NCBI GenBank assembly: GCA_024637115.1
Contig: JAGXFU010000005.1
Span: forward strand, 250,001 to 314,000
DNA from: Actinomycetes bacterium
Lineage (GTDB): Bacteria > Actinomycetota > Coriobacteriia > Anaerosomatales > JAGXFU01
DNA length: 64,000 nucleotides
Direction of reading: 5' to 3'
Part shown: piece after piece, positions 35,987 to 44,879 of the stretch
Numbering within the stretch: position 1 is the stretch's first letter
How the letters are laid out: each line of letters begins with the position of its first letter
Made by a program: the position numbers and the translations under genes
The notes under the pieces: model-generated
What the model saw: the letters and a program-made list of their open reading frames with translations, nothing else
The model's database searches: none
What the model was told of the DNA's origin: nothing

Positions 35987-36020
35987 ATCAGGGGGAGTCA
36001 CGACCATGACTCCCCCTGAT
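35987..36020 (-). terminator. Hairpin between the binding-protein gene and the transporter genes
   Basis: ATCAGGGGGAGTCA and TGACTCCCCCTGAT pair perfectly (14 bp) over a 6-base loop. No strong U-run follows leftwards, so it is likely a partial terminator or mRNA stabiliser that raises binding-protein output relative to the membrane genes. Confidence 0.75.
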
Positions 36021-36042
36021 AACGTCGTCAATCAGTACGTGC

Positions 36043-37245
36043 CTACGGAGCAGGAATGCTGTCAGGAATGACCCATCCGATGAACTCCGGCGTGCCGTCC
36101 TTGATCTCTACCATAGCGGCGGCCTTGTTGGGCTCATGACCGGATGCTGCATCCGACCAGTTGAGCTTGCCGGTCAGCAGATCGAATTCATTGTCCTCCA
36201 TGGCCTTTGCCATCTCGGCACCATCGGTCGATCCCGCGATCTCCATGGCCTGCGCAAGCACCATGACTGCATCGTAGCCGGGCATGACCCACACGGCGTC
36301 GGGAGGTGAACCGTGCTTGTTCTCGTAGGCAGCCGCGAAGTCACCGTACGCTGGATTGGCCTCATTCGAGAGGAAGCCATGCGTATCGAAGTAGATGTCG
36401 TTCCCGTACTCTGCGCCAAGCGCATCGAACAGGCCCGGATCGTCGTAGGCGTCTCCACCAACAACAGGCATGTCGAGACCAGCTTCGCGGAGGGTGCGGA
36501 TCATGAGCGCAAGATCAGGCATATATGAGGAGATGTAGATGAAGTCAGGCTCCTCGGGCAGCGCCTTGATACGTGCGAGCTGCGCCGAGACATCTGCCTG
36601 ACCCTGTGTGTACGTGTCTTCGAATATGACATTTCCGCCGAGCTCGCCAAAGCGGACAATGAAGTACTCGCTCAGGCTCTTGGTGTAATCGATGAAGTCG
36701 TCGGTAATGACGTAGACGGACTTCAACCCGAGTGTGTTGTACGCGTACTCGGCGGTGACCGCACCCATGGTGGTGTTCCACATAGACATGGTGAACTGCT
36801 TGTCACCCAAAGCCGTCGAGCTGTACAGAGGAGACGAGGCACAGGGAGATATGCCCACGAGGCCGGCGTTCTGCGCCTCACGACTTGCGGGACCACCAAA
36901 ATCGAAGTCGCTGGGCGCGATGATTGCGACAGCACCCTGCTCGATCATCTGCTTGGCCACATTCCCGACCGTGACCGGGTCACTCTTGCCATCCAGGTTC
37001 ACGAGCTCAACCTGCTTGCCAAGAATCCCGCCGCTCTCGTTCAGGACATCTACCGCAACCTGCGCGCCACGAAGGGCGGGCTCGTCGAGGGGAGCCTGAA
37101 TGCCGGTCTGACACAGAGCTGCGCCGATCGTGATCGTGTCAGCGCTGTCGGTGGATGACGACTCGTCGTCAGATGCGCTCGAACAGCCCACGAGCGCAAG
37201 CGAAAGTACCAGTATTAGAGCAAGAACAACTCGTATGTGCTTCAA
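36043..37245 (-). CDS. Periplasmic-binding-protein type lipoprotein for the Liv-type transporter
   Basis: 400 aa, lipoprotein signal (LSLALVGCSS), a Ser/Asp-rich linker, then the type-I binding fold: ITIGAALCQTGIQAPL, GAQVAVDVLNESGGILGKQVELV, DPVTVGNVAKQMIEQGAVAIIAP, VVGGDAYDDPGLF and PDAVWVMPGYDAVMVLAQAM. The start is TTG at 37245 with GTGAGGCG upstream. First gene of the amide-type importer operon. The ligand is not deducible; short amide or urea fits the terminal amidase. Confidence 0.88.
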   Translation of the reverse strand: MKHIRVVLALILVLSLALVGCSSASDDESSSTDSADTITIGAALCQTGIQAPLDEPALRGAQVAVDVLNESGGILGKQVELVNLDGKSDPVTVGNVAKQMIEQGAVAIIAPSDFDFGGPASREAQNAGLVGISPCASSPLYSSTALGDKQFTMSMWNTTMGAVTAEYAYNTLGLKSVYVITDDFIDYTKSLSEYFIVRFGELGGNVIFEDTYTQGQADVSAQLARIKALPEEPDFIYISSYMPDLALMIRTLREAGLDMPVVGGDAYDDPGLFDALGAEYGNDIYFDTHGFLSNEANPAYGDFAAAYENKHGSPPDAVWVMPGYDAVMVLAQAMEIAGSTDGAEMAKAMEDNEFDLLTGKLNWSDAASGHEPNKAAAMVEIKDGTPEFIGWVIPDSIPAP

Positions 37246-37503
37246 CGTGTTCGCCTCACTTAAGATCAGAGATCAACGGTTACTTGCAGGCAGATTGTGT
37301 TGGCGCATCGGCATGTCCTCCGCGCCAGAATCCCATCCTCCCTCCTCGGCACCACGATCGATCGAGCAGTCAACGAACAACCGAAATATGGTTTCCTCAA
37401 CGATGCGATGTGCACGACTGAAGGAGCATGGACGCCACGCGTGCGCGAGTCGAGGACCAAGAACATCACAATACTATCATTCGCGACCGCACCGGGGGGC
37501 TGG
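37246..37503 (-). other. Intergenic region upstream of the binding-protein gene
   Basis: No gene is supported. I looked for a guanidine-type riboswitch because of the amide transporter and saw none. A promoter for the leftward operon must lie here, but I cannot pick a confident hexamer pair. Confidence 0.4.
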
Positions 37504-39510
37504 CTACCTGATTCGAAAGCCACCCAGCCCGCGCTTGAGACGGTCGGCTTCGCTTTCAACCTCAGTCGCCGCGTCGGCGAGCTGGCGCGCAGCGCTCGCG
37601 CTCTCGTTGGAGCTGTTGCTCACCTGCTGCATGGCCGATACGATCTGGTCCGCCGCAACCTTCTGCTGGGTGGCAGCTGCTGCGATCTCGCGAGCCGCTG
37701 CCGCCGTTGAGGACATCTGACCGACCAGGCTCCCGAAGGTCTGGTTCGACTCCCCTGCTTGCCGCGCACCGACCGCCGTAAGCTCCGCCTGATGCTCAGC
37801 TGTAGTCGCGAGCGCCTTGCTCGCGGCCTGGATACCGACAACCAATTGAGAGATGTGACTGGCGGAGCGCGCGACAGAGTCAGCCAGCGTACGAATCTCA
37901 GTCGCAACCACGCCAAAGCCCTTGCCCGCATCCCCCGCTCGAGCAGCCTCGATCGCGGCGTTCATTGCAAGGATCTTGGTCTGCTCGGCAATGCCGCCAA
38001 TGATGATCGTCATCTCGGTGATGTCTGCGGCAACACCGGTCATTGCTGCGGCTGCCTCCTGTACCTCACGGGCACCATCAGTGAGGTCTTCCATCGTGTG
38101 CGCCCCGGACTCAACCGTTGCCTGGCCCTCCTGGGCAGCCTCCAACGAATCCTCGGCAATCTCGAGTACCCGGCTCGCGCCCTCGGCGACGGCGTTGAAT
38201 GTACGGGAGAGCTCCTCGACCGTGGCTGTCGTTTCCGCCACCGAAGACGCCTGACGTGAAGCCTGTTCCGCCGAGTTGCGTGAAGCCGCGGATATCTGAG
38301 TCGAAACGGAACCGAGACTCGCTGATGCGTCGTCAACAGTGCCGATGATTCCTCCCAAACCCTCGATCATGAAATTGAAGGAATCGGCGAGTGCGCGTGA
38401 TTCTTTGAACCCGGAGGCGTCGGCTCGAACGGTAAGATCGCCGCCCGCCACCCGAAGAGCAACTGCCTCGAGTTCGGCGATCGGGCGCGACACTCCGCGC
38501 GCAAGGTAGTACGCGCCAACAAGCCCCATCACCAGCGCGCCGATAATCACTAGCGTGTAGAAACGAGTGAACTGCGATGTTGCCGCGTCGTACTCCTGAA
38601 GCGGGAGCCCCACGAACAACATGCCAACCACATCGCCGTCGGGATTCTTGATCGGATCATATGCGGTGAGCGATTCCTGGTTCACGACAAACGCTTGACC
38701 GCGGAACGGACGACCCTCGACAAGCGTCGCTTTGCGAACAGGATCGGATACCACAGTTCCAATCGCCCGTTCTCCGACCGCGTTCGTCACTGTCGTTGAA
38801 ACGCGAATGCCTCCTTGGAACACCGTTGAAGTGCCGCCGACCTGCGACACGATGGCGTCGACAAGGGCATGGTTCAGCTTGAAACTCGATACTGCGACCA
38901 GCATCCCGGTGAATTGCTCGGTCTTGAGAGGGGTCACTGCAACGATAGCCAGCGCTCCGGATTCCTCGCCTTCGACTGCCGCGCCTCCGTCGGTGCCGAT
39001 TGTCTCGATTGCCAGCTCATCGGCCAGTCCAAGGGCCAGCAGCTCCGACTCAGGAACCACATCGATGAATGAAGCAGCTTTCTGACCGGCGATCGAGTCG
39101 AGGAGGCGAGTCCACCGCACGTCATATGGTTGCGAGCGAGTGCTCGAAGCCTGCACCCTGCCGTTGCCATCGACGGCGATCAGGTACGTCAGGCCATCAA
39201 GTTGCGTGCGTGCGCGGAGTTCGGAATCGAAGCCCACCTTGCCCGCAGCAACGCGCAAACCGGGATCCTTGCCTGCATCGGCTACGACAGCTTCAACGTC
39301 GACCACCATGCCATCAAGGAGAGAGTTGGCGACGCTATCATTCGCTTCGATCGCGCGGTTTGCCTGCTCGGTGAGCGCGCTGTCGAACGAGCCGATCGCG
39401 GTGTAGCCGGCAATGGCAAGAGCCACGAGCAAGACCGCCGCGTAGCCGACCATAAGTCGCGTCCGCAGAGTCATGTTGGTAAGAAGTGTTTTCCAATCGC
39501 GCACGCGCAT
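37504..39510 (-). CDS. Methyl-accepting chemotaxis protein (Cache-HAMP-MCP)
   Basis: About 668 aa. TM1 is MVGYAAVLLVALAIAGYTAIG, followed by a roughly 260-residue extracellular Cache-like sensor, TM2 (LVIIGALVMGLVGAYYLARG), HAMP (VSRPIAELEAVALRVAGGDLTVRAD) and a signalling domain with the hairpin tip AARAGDAGKGFGVVATEIR. It senses a small ligand or redox state and signals to CheA/CheW. Start uncertain: ATG at 39510 or codons nearby. It is the only chemoreceptor in the window; no che operon adjoins it. Confidence 0.9.
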   Translation of the reverse strand: MRVRDWKTLLTNMTLRTRLMVGYAAVLLVALAIAGYTAIGSFDSALTEQANRAIEANDSVANSLLDGMVVDVEAVVADAGKDPGLRVAAGKVGFDSELRARTQLDGLTYLIAVDGNGRVQASSTRSQPYDVRWTRLLDSIAGQKAASFIDVVPESELLALGLADELAIETIGTDGGAAVEGEESGALAIVAVTPLKTEQFTGMLVAVSSFKLNHALVDAIVSQVGGTSTVFQGGIRVSTTVTNAVGERAIGTVVSDPVRKATLVEGRPFRGQAFVVNQESLTAYDPIKNPDGDVVGMLFVGLPLQEYDAATSQFTRFYTLVIIGALVMGLVGAYYLARGVSRPIAELEAVALRVAGGDLTVRADASGFKESRALADSFNFMIEGLGGIIGTVDDASASLGSVSTQISAASRNSAEQASRQASSVAETTATVEELSRTFNAVAEGASRVLEIAEDSLEAAQEGQATVESGAHTMEDLTDGAREVQEAAAAMTGVAADITEMTIIIGGIAEQTKILAMNAAIEAARAGDAGKGFGVVATEIRTLADSVARSASHISQLVVGIQAASKALATTAEHQAELTAVGARQAGESNQTFGSLVGQMSSTAAAAREIAAAATQQKVAADQIVSAMQQVSNSSNESASAARQLADAATEVESEADRLKRGLGGFRIR

Positions 39511-39695
39511 GTTCCTTCCGGAAAGCATCGAACATCGTCTTTGCATTCAGAATACATCGGCGTTGCATCTGGCGCACTGAAGCACAAACGCCGCTCATCT
39601 CGAAAAACGAGACCGACCGGAGACAACTGCCTGCAGCGTGAACGGTGTTTGCGGGAATAGACTCTATAGATAACCCGATAGAACGGAGCGCAACC

Positions 39696-40070
39696 ATGGA
39701 GATCGCAGAACTCAAAGACCAACTATCAGGACTCAGAACACGAGTATCCGAGACCTCCGACTCCTTGCCTGACGAAACGACAGCGCAAATCGGCATCGGC
39801 GCCCTCTTTACCGGTGCGGGTATTATACTTGCCATCGCCAACCTCGTACAGGGAAAGAAGCGGCTGGGCGGCTGGGTCATGCCGGCGACCCTTGCATCAT
39901 CGGGGATAGCCCTCATGGCCACCGGCACTCTGGAGGTTCGCGCCGAGAGAATCACCAGCGCTGAGAAGATAGTGATGGACGAACTCGATGCACTCGATCC
40001 CCTCGCGCGAGCACAGGTGTTGCGCGATGTGGCCCAGGAACAAGCGAACAGGTTCACACCTGGCGACTAA
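39696..40070 (+). CDS. Small two-span membrane protein, unknown function
   Basis: 124 aa. N-terminal coiled-coil-like helix (IAELKDQLSGLRTRVSE), two hydrophobic spans (IGIGALFTGAGIILAIANLV; VMPATLASSGIALMATGTL) and a helical acidic tail. ATG at 39696 preceded by CGGAG. No family recognised; divergent from the chemoreceptor. Confidence 0.7.
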   Translation: MEIAELKDQLSGLRTRVSETSDSLPDETTAQIGIGALFTGAGIILAIANLVQGKKRLGGWVMPATLASSGIALMATGTLEVRAERITSAEKIVMDELDALDPLARAQVLRDVAQEQANRFTPGD

Positions 40071-40118
40071 TCATCTCAGAGGAACCGTGAGTGGTACATG
40101 CGCGAGGCGCAGGGCCTT

Positions 40119-41438
40119 CTAAGACGCGTCTTCCGATTGCCTCAGATAGAGCCACTCTCCCCCAAAGATCACAGCGATAGAGACCGCAACGACAACGAGA
40201 AGCACGACATCACTGCTTACCTTGACCAATATGAGGCCCGTCACCACCGCGAGATCGAGAATTATCGCAACGACCGGTATCCACACGCGGGCCTCGGTCT
40301 CCTCGCGCACTTTAAAGACGAGACCCCAGTGGACTCCGATATCCATGATGATGTATACGATCGCGCCGAGTGCCGCCAGGCGCGAAAGATCGCCCAAGAC
40401 GGTAAGCAGGATGGCGATCGCGACAGTGTAGACAACGGTGTGCTGCTGTATGTCACCCGGCATCCCAAAGTGACGATGCGGCACAAGCCCCATCTCCGTC
40501 AGCATCGCGAGCATTCTCGACACCGCGAACACGCTGATGATCACACCCGTGGTCGTGGCGAGAACGGCAAAGGCGACCGTGAACCACAAGCCTGCGTCAC
40601 CAAAGAACGGGCGGGCCGCCTCGGCAAGCGCGTAATCACGGGCGTCCACGATCTCGCGGACCGTGAGTTGCGAGCCCACGGCGAGCGATACCACCACGTA
40701 GAGTACGGCGCACAGGACTATCGTGAGCACTATGGCACGGCCGACGTTCTTCTCCGGATTCACGAGCTCCTCGCCTTGGTTCGTGATCGTCGTGAACCCC
40801 TTATATCCAAGTACGCCCAGAGCGATGGCACCAAGCACCGAGGAGACACCGTAATCGACCGAGCCGCCCGGAGAACTCGCAAAGACCGAGTCGGAGAACC
40901 ACAGAATGGCACCTGAGAAGACGACCAGGCCACCTATTTTGAAGGCAGCCGACAGCAGCGAGATACCCTGTACGAGCCGCGTTCCAATGAGATTCACGAC
41001 CAGAGCCACGAGGAGCAGTGCTACTGCAAGAACCGACACGAGCACGCTATCTGTCGAGATACCGAATGGTTGCAGAGCGTAGGTGCCAAAAGTGCGAGCC
41101 ACGAGACTCTCATTGAGCACCATGGACAAGTACATCAGTACCGAAATCCCTGCGGCGAGCCACCCTCTGCCGTATGACTTCTCCAGAAACATGGCGATGC
41201 CGCCGGCGGACGGGAAAGCCCGGGACATCCTCGCGTATGAATAGGCGCTGAACGCCGCAACAACCGCTGCAGCGAGGAAGACCAGTGGGAGCAATCTCCC
41301 GGAAAGCTCGGTAATCTGACCCGTCACAGCGAGGATGCCGGCACCGATCATGACGCCGGATCCGAGCGCGACGGCGCCGGTAAGCGTGATGCTGTCTTTC
41401 TCGTATCGCGGCGAGCGCGACTGGCTGCCTGAACTCAA
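40119..41438 (-). CDS. APC-family amino acid permease
   Basis: 439 aa, about 12 spans. N-terminal TGAVALGSGVMIGAGILAVTGQI is the APC substrate-binding GSGxxxGAGI region; FPSAGGIAMFLEKSYGRGW and GYKGFTTITNQGEELVNPEKNVGRAI follow. Predicted proton-coupled amino acid uptake. TTG start at 41438 with GGGAGG 8 bases upstream. Confidence 0.9.
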   Translation of the reverse strand: MSSGSQSRSPRYEKDSITLTGAVALGSGVMIGAGILAVTGQITELSGRLLPLVFLAAAVVAAFSAYSYARMSRAFPSAGGIAMFLEKSYGRGWLAAGISVLMYLSMVLNESLVARTFGTYALQPFGISTDSVLVSVLAVALLLVALVVNLIGTRLVQGISLLSAAFKIGGLVVFSGAILWFSDSVFASSPGGSVDYGVSSVLGAIALGVLGYKGFTTITNQGEELVNPEKNVGRAIVLTIVLCAVLYVVVSLAVGSQLTVREIVDARDYALAEAARPFFGDAGLWFTVAFAVLATTTGVIISVFAVSRMLAMLTEMGLVPHRHFGMPGDIQQHTVVYTVAIAILLTVLGDLSRLAALGAIVYIIMDIGVHWGLVFKVREETEARVWIPVVAIILDLAVVTGLILVKVSSDVVLLVVVAVSIAVIFGGEWLYLRQSEDAS

Positions 41439-41684
41439 GGTTTAACCTCCCGGGTAGACACGCAGAGGGCGGCGAATTCAACCACTCACCGCCACTCAAT
41501 ATGCTCTCTGGGCTACACAAAGTCCTCCCTGCAATACCTACCCAAGCCCTGCAGTCGCAGCCGAGTGCCTTAGTCGAGTTCGTGTCCGTATGGCAACGAG
41601 CCGACATCCGGCCAAGTCTGATTCTTTCGCGGCCTATATGACGTGGGTAGATACACCATATCGTCTCACCGAGGAGGTCGCGGT

Positions 41685-43049
41685 ATGTTCATCCAACGCA
41701 TCGAAAGCCCCGGACTCGCCCACTGGTCGTATTACCTGGAAGACGATGGTGAGGCGTTCGTCATTGATGCGCGCCGCGACGTGGCAGTCTACGCCGACCT
41801 CGCCCGATCGAGAGGAGCCCATATCACAACGATCCTCGAGACACATCGCAACGAAGACTACGTAGTCGGTAGCGTGGAACTCGCCGAGCGCACGGGAGCC
41901 CTCATCTACCACGCAGACAGCGAGCTCGAGTACTCGTACGGGACCGCGATCGAGCACAAGCAGCGCCTCCTGATCGGAAGCTACGAACTTGATGCCCTAC
42001 TCACGCCTGGTCACACGCACGGACACATGTGCTATCTCCTGCGGGAGAGCGGCTCACCGTGGATGCTCTTCAGCGGCGACCTGCTCTTCGCCGACGATGT
42101 GGGTCGGACTGACCTCGGACCTGAGGGATCAGCCGTGGAGTTTGCGCGAGAGCTCTATCACTCCCTGCACGATATGGTCTTTATGCTCGACGAACACACG
42201 ATTGTGTGGCCGGCACACGGTGCCGGTTCGGCGTGCGGCAGTGCGATATCGAGCCGCCCGTACTCGACGCTCGGTCTCGAGCGCGCCCTCAACCCACTGC
42301 TTCAGCTTGAAGAATCCGCGTTCGTGGAACAGATGGTCGAACGCTCCGCTCGGATTGGGCGACCTCCCTATTTCACACGTATGGAGCGCATGAACCTTGA
42401 GGGCTCTCGCTTCGACGAGCGGGGCGTGCTACCACCGCTGTCCCCCGCGCGCATCGACGAGCTTCTCGATGATGGTGCCCTCGTTGTCGACACCCGCGAT
42501 GCCGAATGCTTCCTCGCCGCGCACGTACCGGACTCACTCGCCATCCCGTCGTCGATGCTGGGCGCGTGGGCGGGCTGGTTCATTGAGGCCGACGCGCATC
42601 TGATCCTTGTGTCCGAGGATCCGCAGCGCGACATGACAGAACTGTCGCGCATGGGCTTCGACGACGTGCACGGCTACATGGGGGGAGGAATCGCAGCGTG
42701 GGAAGTTGCGGGACGGACCGTAGCCAGAACGCACACGCTCGATACCCCCGGTGTGTGTCGTCGGCTCGACGAGGGGGCCGTCCTACGCGTACTCGACATA
42801 CGCACCGCCGATGAAGTGGAGAAGCTGCATATCGAGAGCGCGCAACACATCACGCTGCGCGAACTGCCCGAGCGTCTCGACGAGCTCACCCCTGAAGAGC
42901 CGATCGTGATCTTCTGCGGCACCGGGCGGCGCTCGACGATCGCTGCGAGCTTACTCGAGCGCGCTGGCCGAGAGAGCGAGGTCGTCTTGGGCGGAACAGC
43001 CGGCTGGTCGTCCGACCGCTGCCCACTTAGAGGCGTCGATTCCGCATAG
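41685..43049 (+). CDS. Metallo-beta-lactamase fold protein with two rhodanese domains
   Basis: 454 aa. Residues about 1-235 are a glyoxalase II/persulfide dioxygenase-like fold, but the usual THxHxDH is THRNEDY; later ligands remain (PGHTHGH, FSGDLLF, VWPAHG). A first rhodanese domain (VVDTRDAECFLAAHVPDSLAI) lacks the catalytic Cys; the second (FCGTGRRSTIAASLL) has it. Family members act in persulfide/sulfane sulfur metabolism. GAGGAGG precedes the ATG at 41685. The altered metal site makes dioxygenase activity uncertain. Confidence 0.85.
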   Translation: MFIQRIESPGLAHWSYYLEDDGEAFVIDARRDVAVYADLARSRGAHITTILETHRNEDYVVGSVELAERTGALIYHADSELEYSYGTAIEHKQRLLIGSYELDALLTPGHTHGHMCYLLRESGSPWMLFSGDLLFADDVGRTDLGPEGSAVEFARELYHSLHDMVFMLDEHTIVWPAHGAGSACGSAISSRPYSTLGLERALNPLLQLEESAFVEQMVERSARIGRPPYFTRMERMNLEGSRFDERGVLPPLSPARIDELLDDGALVVDTRDAECFLAAHVPDSLAIPSSMLGAWAGWFIEADAHLILVSEDPQRDMTELSRMGFDDVHGYMGGGIAAWEVAGRTVARTHTLDTPGVCRRLDEGAVLRVLDIRTADEVEKLHIESAQHITLRELPERLDELTPEEPIVIFCGTGRRSTIAASLLERAGRESEVVLGGTAGWSSDRCPLRGVDSA

Positions 43050-43109
43050 CGACCGAACGCACCCGGACAAACGACGTGGTGGAGGCCGACGTCGGTGGCT
43101 GATTCCGGA

Positions 43110-43195
43110 CAAACAAAACAGGCCGGAACCTGTGTCGGCTCCGACCTGTGACTTTGTTGGTAGCGGGGACAGGATTTGAAACTGCGACCTTCGGG
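43110..43195. repeat. Left direct repeat: tRNA-fMet 3' fragment plus terminator (att-like)
   Basis: 86 bases aligned without gaps to 44498-44583, differing mainly in the terminator loop. 43158-43195 corresponds to the tRNA-fMet part from the anticodon-stem 3' strand through the T arm and acceptor to CCA, with one T-loop mismatch. Beyond 43195 similarity ends, so no tRNA can form. This is the usual footprint of a tyrosine-recombinase element at a tRNA 3' end. Confidence 0.85.
43111..43148 (-). terminator. tRNA-type terminator in the left repeat
   Basis: Leftwards CAGGTCGGA and TCCGGCCTG pair and are followed by TTTTGTTT. It matches the terminator after the intact tRNA except for the loop. Confidence 0.8.
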
Positions 43196-43527
43196 CTACA
43201 AGTGACGGCCAAACAGGGCATGCCAACAGGGGTGAATGGCGTTCGTGCAGTTCAGGAGTGGTGTGGCTACCTGTCGTTCCGGCTGTTTCTGGTTCGAAGT
43301 GTTAGAAGGACGGGCCCCTATCCTTCTCCAACGGGCTGCATCGGTGAGACCTGATGCCGCCAAACTGGCGGATACCCCGAGAGCGAAACAATCTCCTCGA
43401 AGACGTCCGGTCTGATGAGCAACTCAACACCATCGAAGCGCGGCATCTCCTCGCCAACGTACGAGCTTTGAACGATGCAGATGGCCACGAAACCCGCATA
43501 CGCCCTATCAGAGCAGACCAAACTCCA

Positions 43528-43746
43528 TTATCTCCAGACTAGGTACGTGATGTAGCCGACAATCAGAATCAGAAGCAGCACTTGTGGTCCGATATTTGCG
43601 ACACCCCAAGGCGTCAGAGCGAGCACCAGTACGAGCATCAGCAGTGACTGCATCTTCAGGCGCGACTCCCACCGAAGCGCACTCGCCAGCAAAGCCAATA
43701 TGACAAACCCCCAGAAGACAACTACGAGAATGAGCTGCGAGTCCAT
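43528..43746 (-). CDS. Small two-span membrane protein in the element remnant
   Basis: 72 aa: MDSQLILVVVFWGFVILALL, then a basic loop (RWESRLK) and a long hydrophobic C-terminal half ending YLVWR. ATG at 43746. No family recognised; it overlaps nothing essential and is 20 bases after the truncated ORF. Confidence 0.55.
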   Translation of the reverse strand: MDSQLILVVVFWGFVILALLASALRWESRLKMQSLLMLVLVLALTPWGVANIGPQVLLLILIVGYITYLVWR

Positions 43747-43765
43747 ATATAGCCCCCAGTCCGAA

Positions 43766-44158
43766 CTACTGACCGATTTCCCAGAGCAATTGGTTGAGAA
43801 GCGCATCCTGAAAGGTATTCTCGACAGGCAGCCCGGCGTACGTGAGATCCACTACTTCAAGCGCAAAGTCCGCTGGCGTCTTGTCTCCGGACTGAATCAT
43901 CGAGAGTGTACGTCCAGCACCATACATGTCAGTCGCGATCTCAACGCCCTCGAGCACAGAATACGCAGTTCCGAGTGCCGGGAGACAAGAGAAGCTCCCC
44001 CCGAAGGTCAGCACACTCGTTCCAGCAGCAGAAGCCTCGGCACCGATGAGCACCCACTGGCAATACTCCGTGTAGAAACCTATCGTGTCCAAGAGAACGT
44101 CCGTATCGTCAGGCTTGGTCGGCCAATAGGGAACCAGTGGGGTCTCGATTGCCTCCAC
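43766..44158 (-). pseudogene. 5'-truncated ORF in the element remnant
   Basis: From a GTG at 44158 the frame gives 130 aa with regions like TEYCQWVLIGAEASAAGTSVL. The frame stays open upstream to 44389 (reading through LVFWFRLACKDYAELETRC), far past any start codon, with a stop just before. That suggests a longer protein that has lost its 5' end. No family recognised. Confidence 0.55.
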
Positions 44159-44497
44159 GGCTCTGATTGCCTGGTGTATTGCCTCCTGTGTTTGCTCAGG
44201 CGAAGTACCCGACCGGCGATGTGATGCTCCAGTTCGAGCTCGATGTGTCTTCGCCTGCGCAAGTTCCCGATTGCACCTCGTTTCCAGCTCCGCGTAATCT
44301 TTGCAGGCCAGACGAAACCAGAAGACGAGATACGCATGCGACCATTCCCCTCCAAGAGTAAACTCTTGACATTCCCCAATGCTGGGAAATCATGGCCCAT
44401 ACTGTCTGGAACTGTAAACTCTGGCCTCGTAATCGCGCCGATCCCAATGCCAACACTATGCGGAAGCGTTAGAAGAAGTGTTAGAAGGCGACCCCGC

Positions 44498-44622
<125 letters not shown>

Positions 44623-44650
44623 ATAACCGTGCGCCTTTGAGCGCCTGAGC

Positions 44651-44679
44651 AGTTTAGCACCCGTCAGGCATCACTGCAA
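44651..44679 (-). promoter_or_regulatory. Promoter of tRNA-fMet
   Basis: Leftwards TTGCAG (44679-44674), 17-base spacer, TAAACT (44656-44651), ending about 28 bases before the tRNA 5' end. Confidence 0.7.
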
Positions 44680-44786
44680 GAAACCCATCATTCTGCCGTT
44701 TATCCTCTCATGCCCACCTTTTGGGAACGCGCACCCTTCCGCCCAGACCGCCATGCGGCCCCCCATCTCGTACATGTGTAGTGAGG

Positions 44787-44816
44787 TTCGTCACATAACG
44801 ATAGTAACTATATGAT
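44787..44816 (+). promoter_or_regulatory. Candidate promoter of the exosortase locus
   Basis: TTCGTC and TATGAT are 18 bases apart in an AT-rich stretch about 64 bases before the TTG start of the surface protein. No other structure is evident between 44680 and 44879. Confidence 0.4.
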
Positions 44817-44879
44817 GAGTGGTACACCTCGCGGGGTATCGCGCACCGGCAGGCACGAACCCACAAGACAAGGCAGAAG

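Larger units (their letters stand above)
43196..44497. mobile_element. Probable remnant of a tRNA-fMet-targeted integrative element
   Basis: About 1.3 kb between the two tRNA-derived repeats. It is visibly less G+C rich than neighbours, contains one small membrane protein and one 5'-truncated ORF, and no integrase that I can recognise. A 14-base sequence GAAGTGTTAGAAGG occurs at 43294 and again at 44475, near both ends. Flanking genes outside the repeats look like ordinary chromosome. Interpretation as a deleted element is inference. Confidence 0.6.

Noticed and set aside
37246-37503. Guanidine-type riboswitch upstream of the amide importer
   Set aside because: I looked for its conserved core because of the transporter type and did not see it.
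43318-43521. A 67-codon minus-strand frame within the element remnant
   Set aside because: Only a TTG start with no Shine-Dalgarno is available and no family is recognisable. It may be real but cannot be supported.
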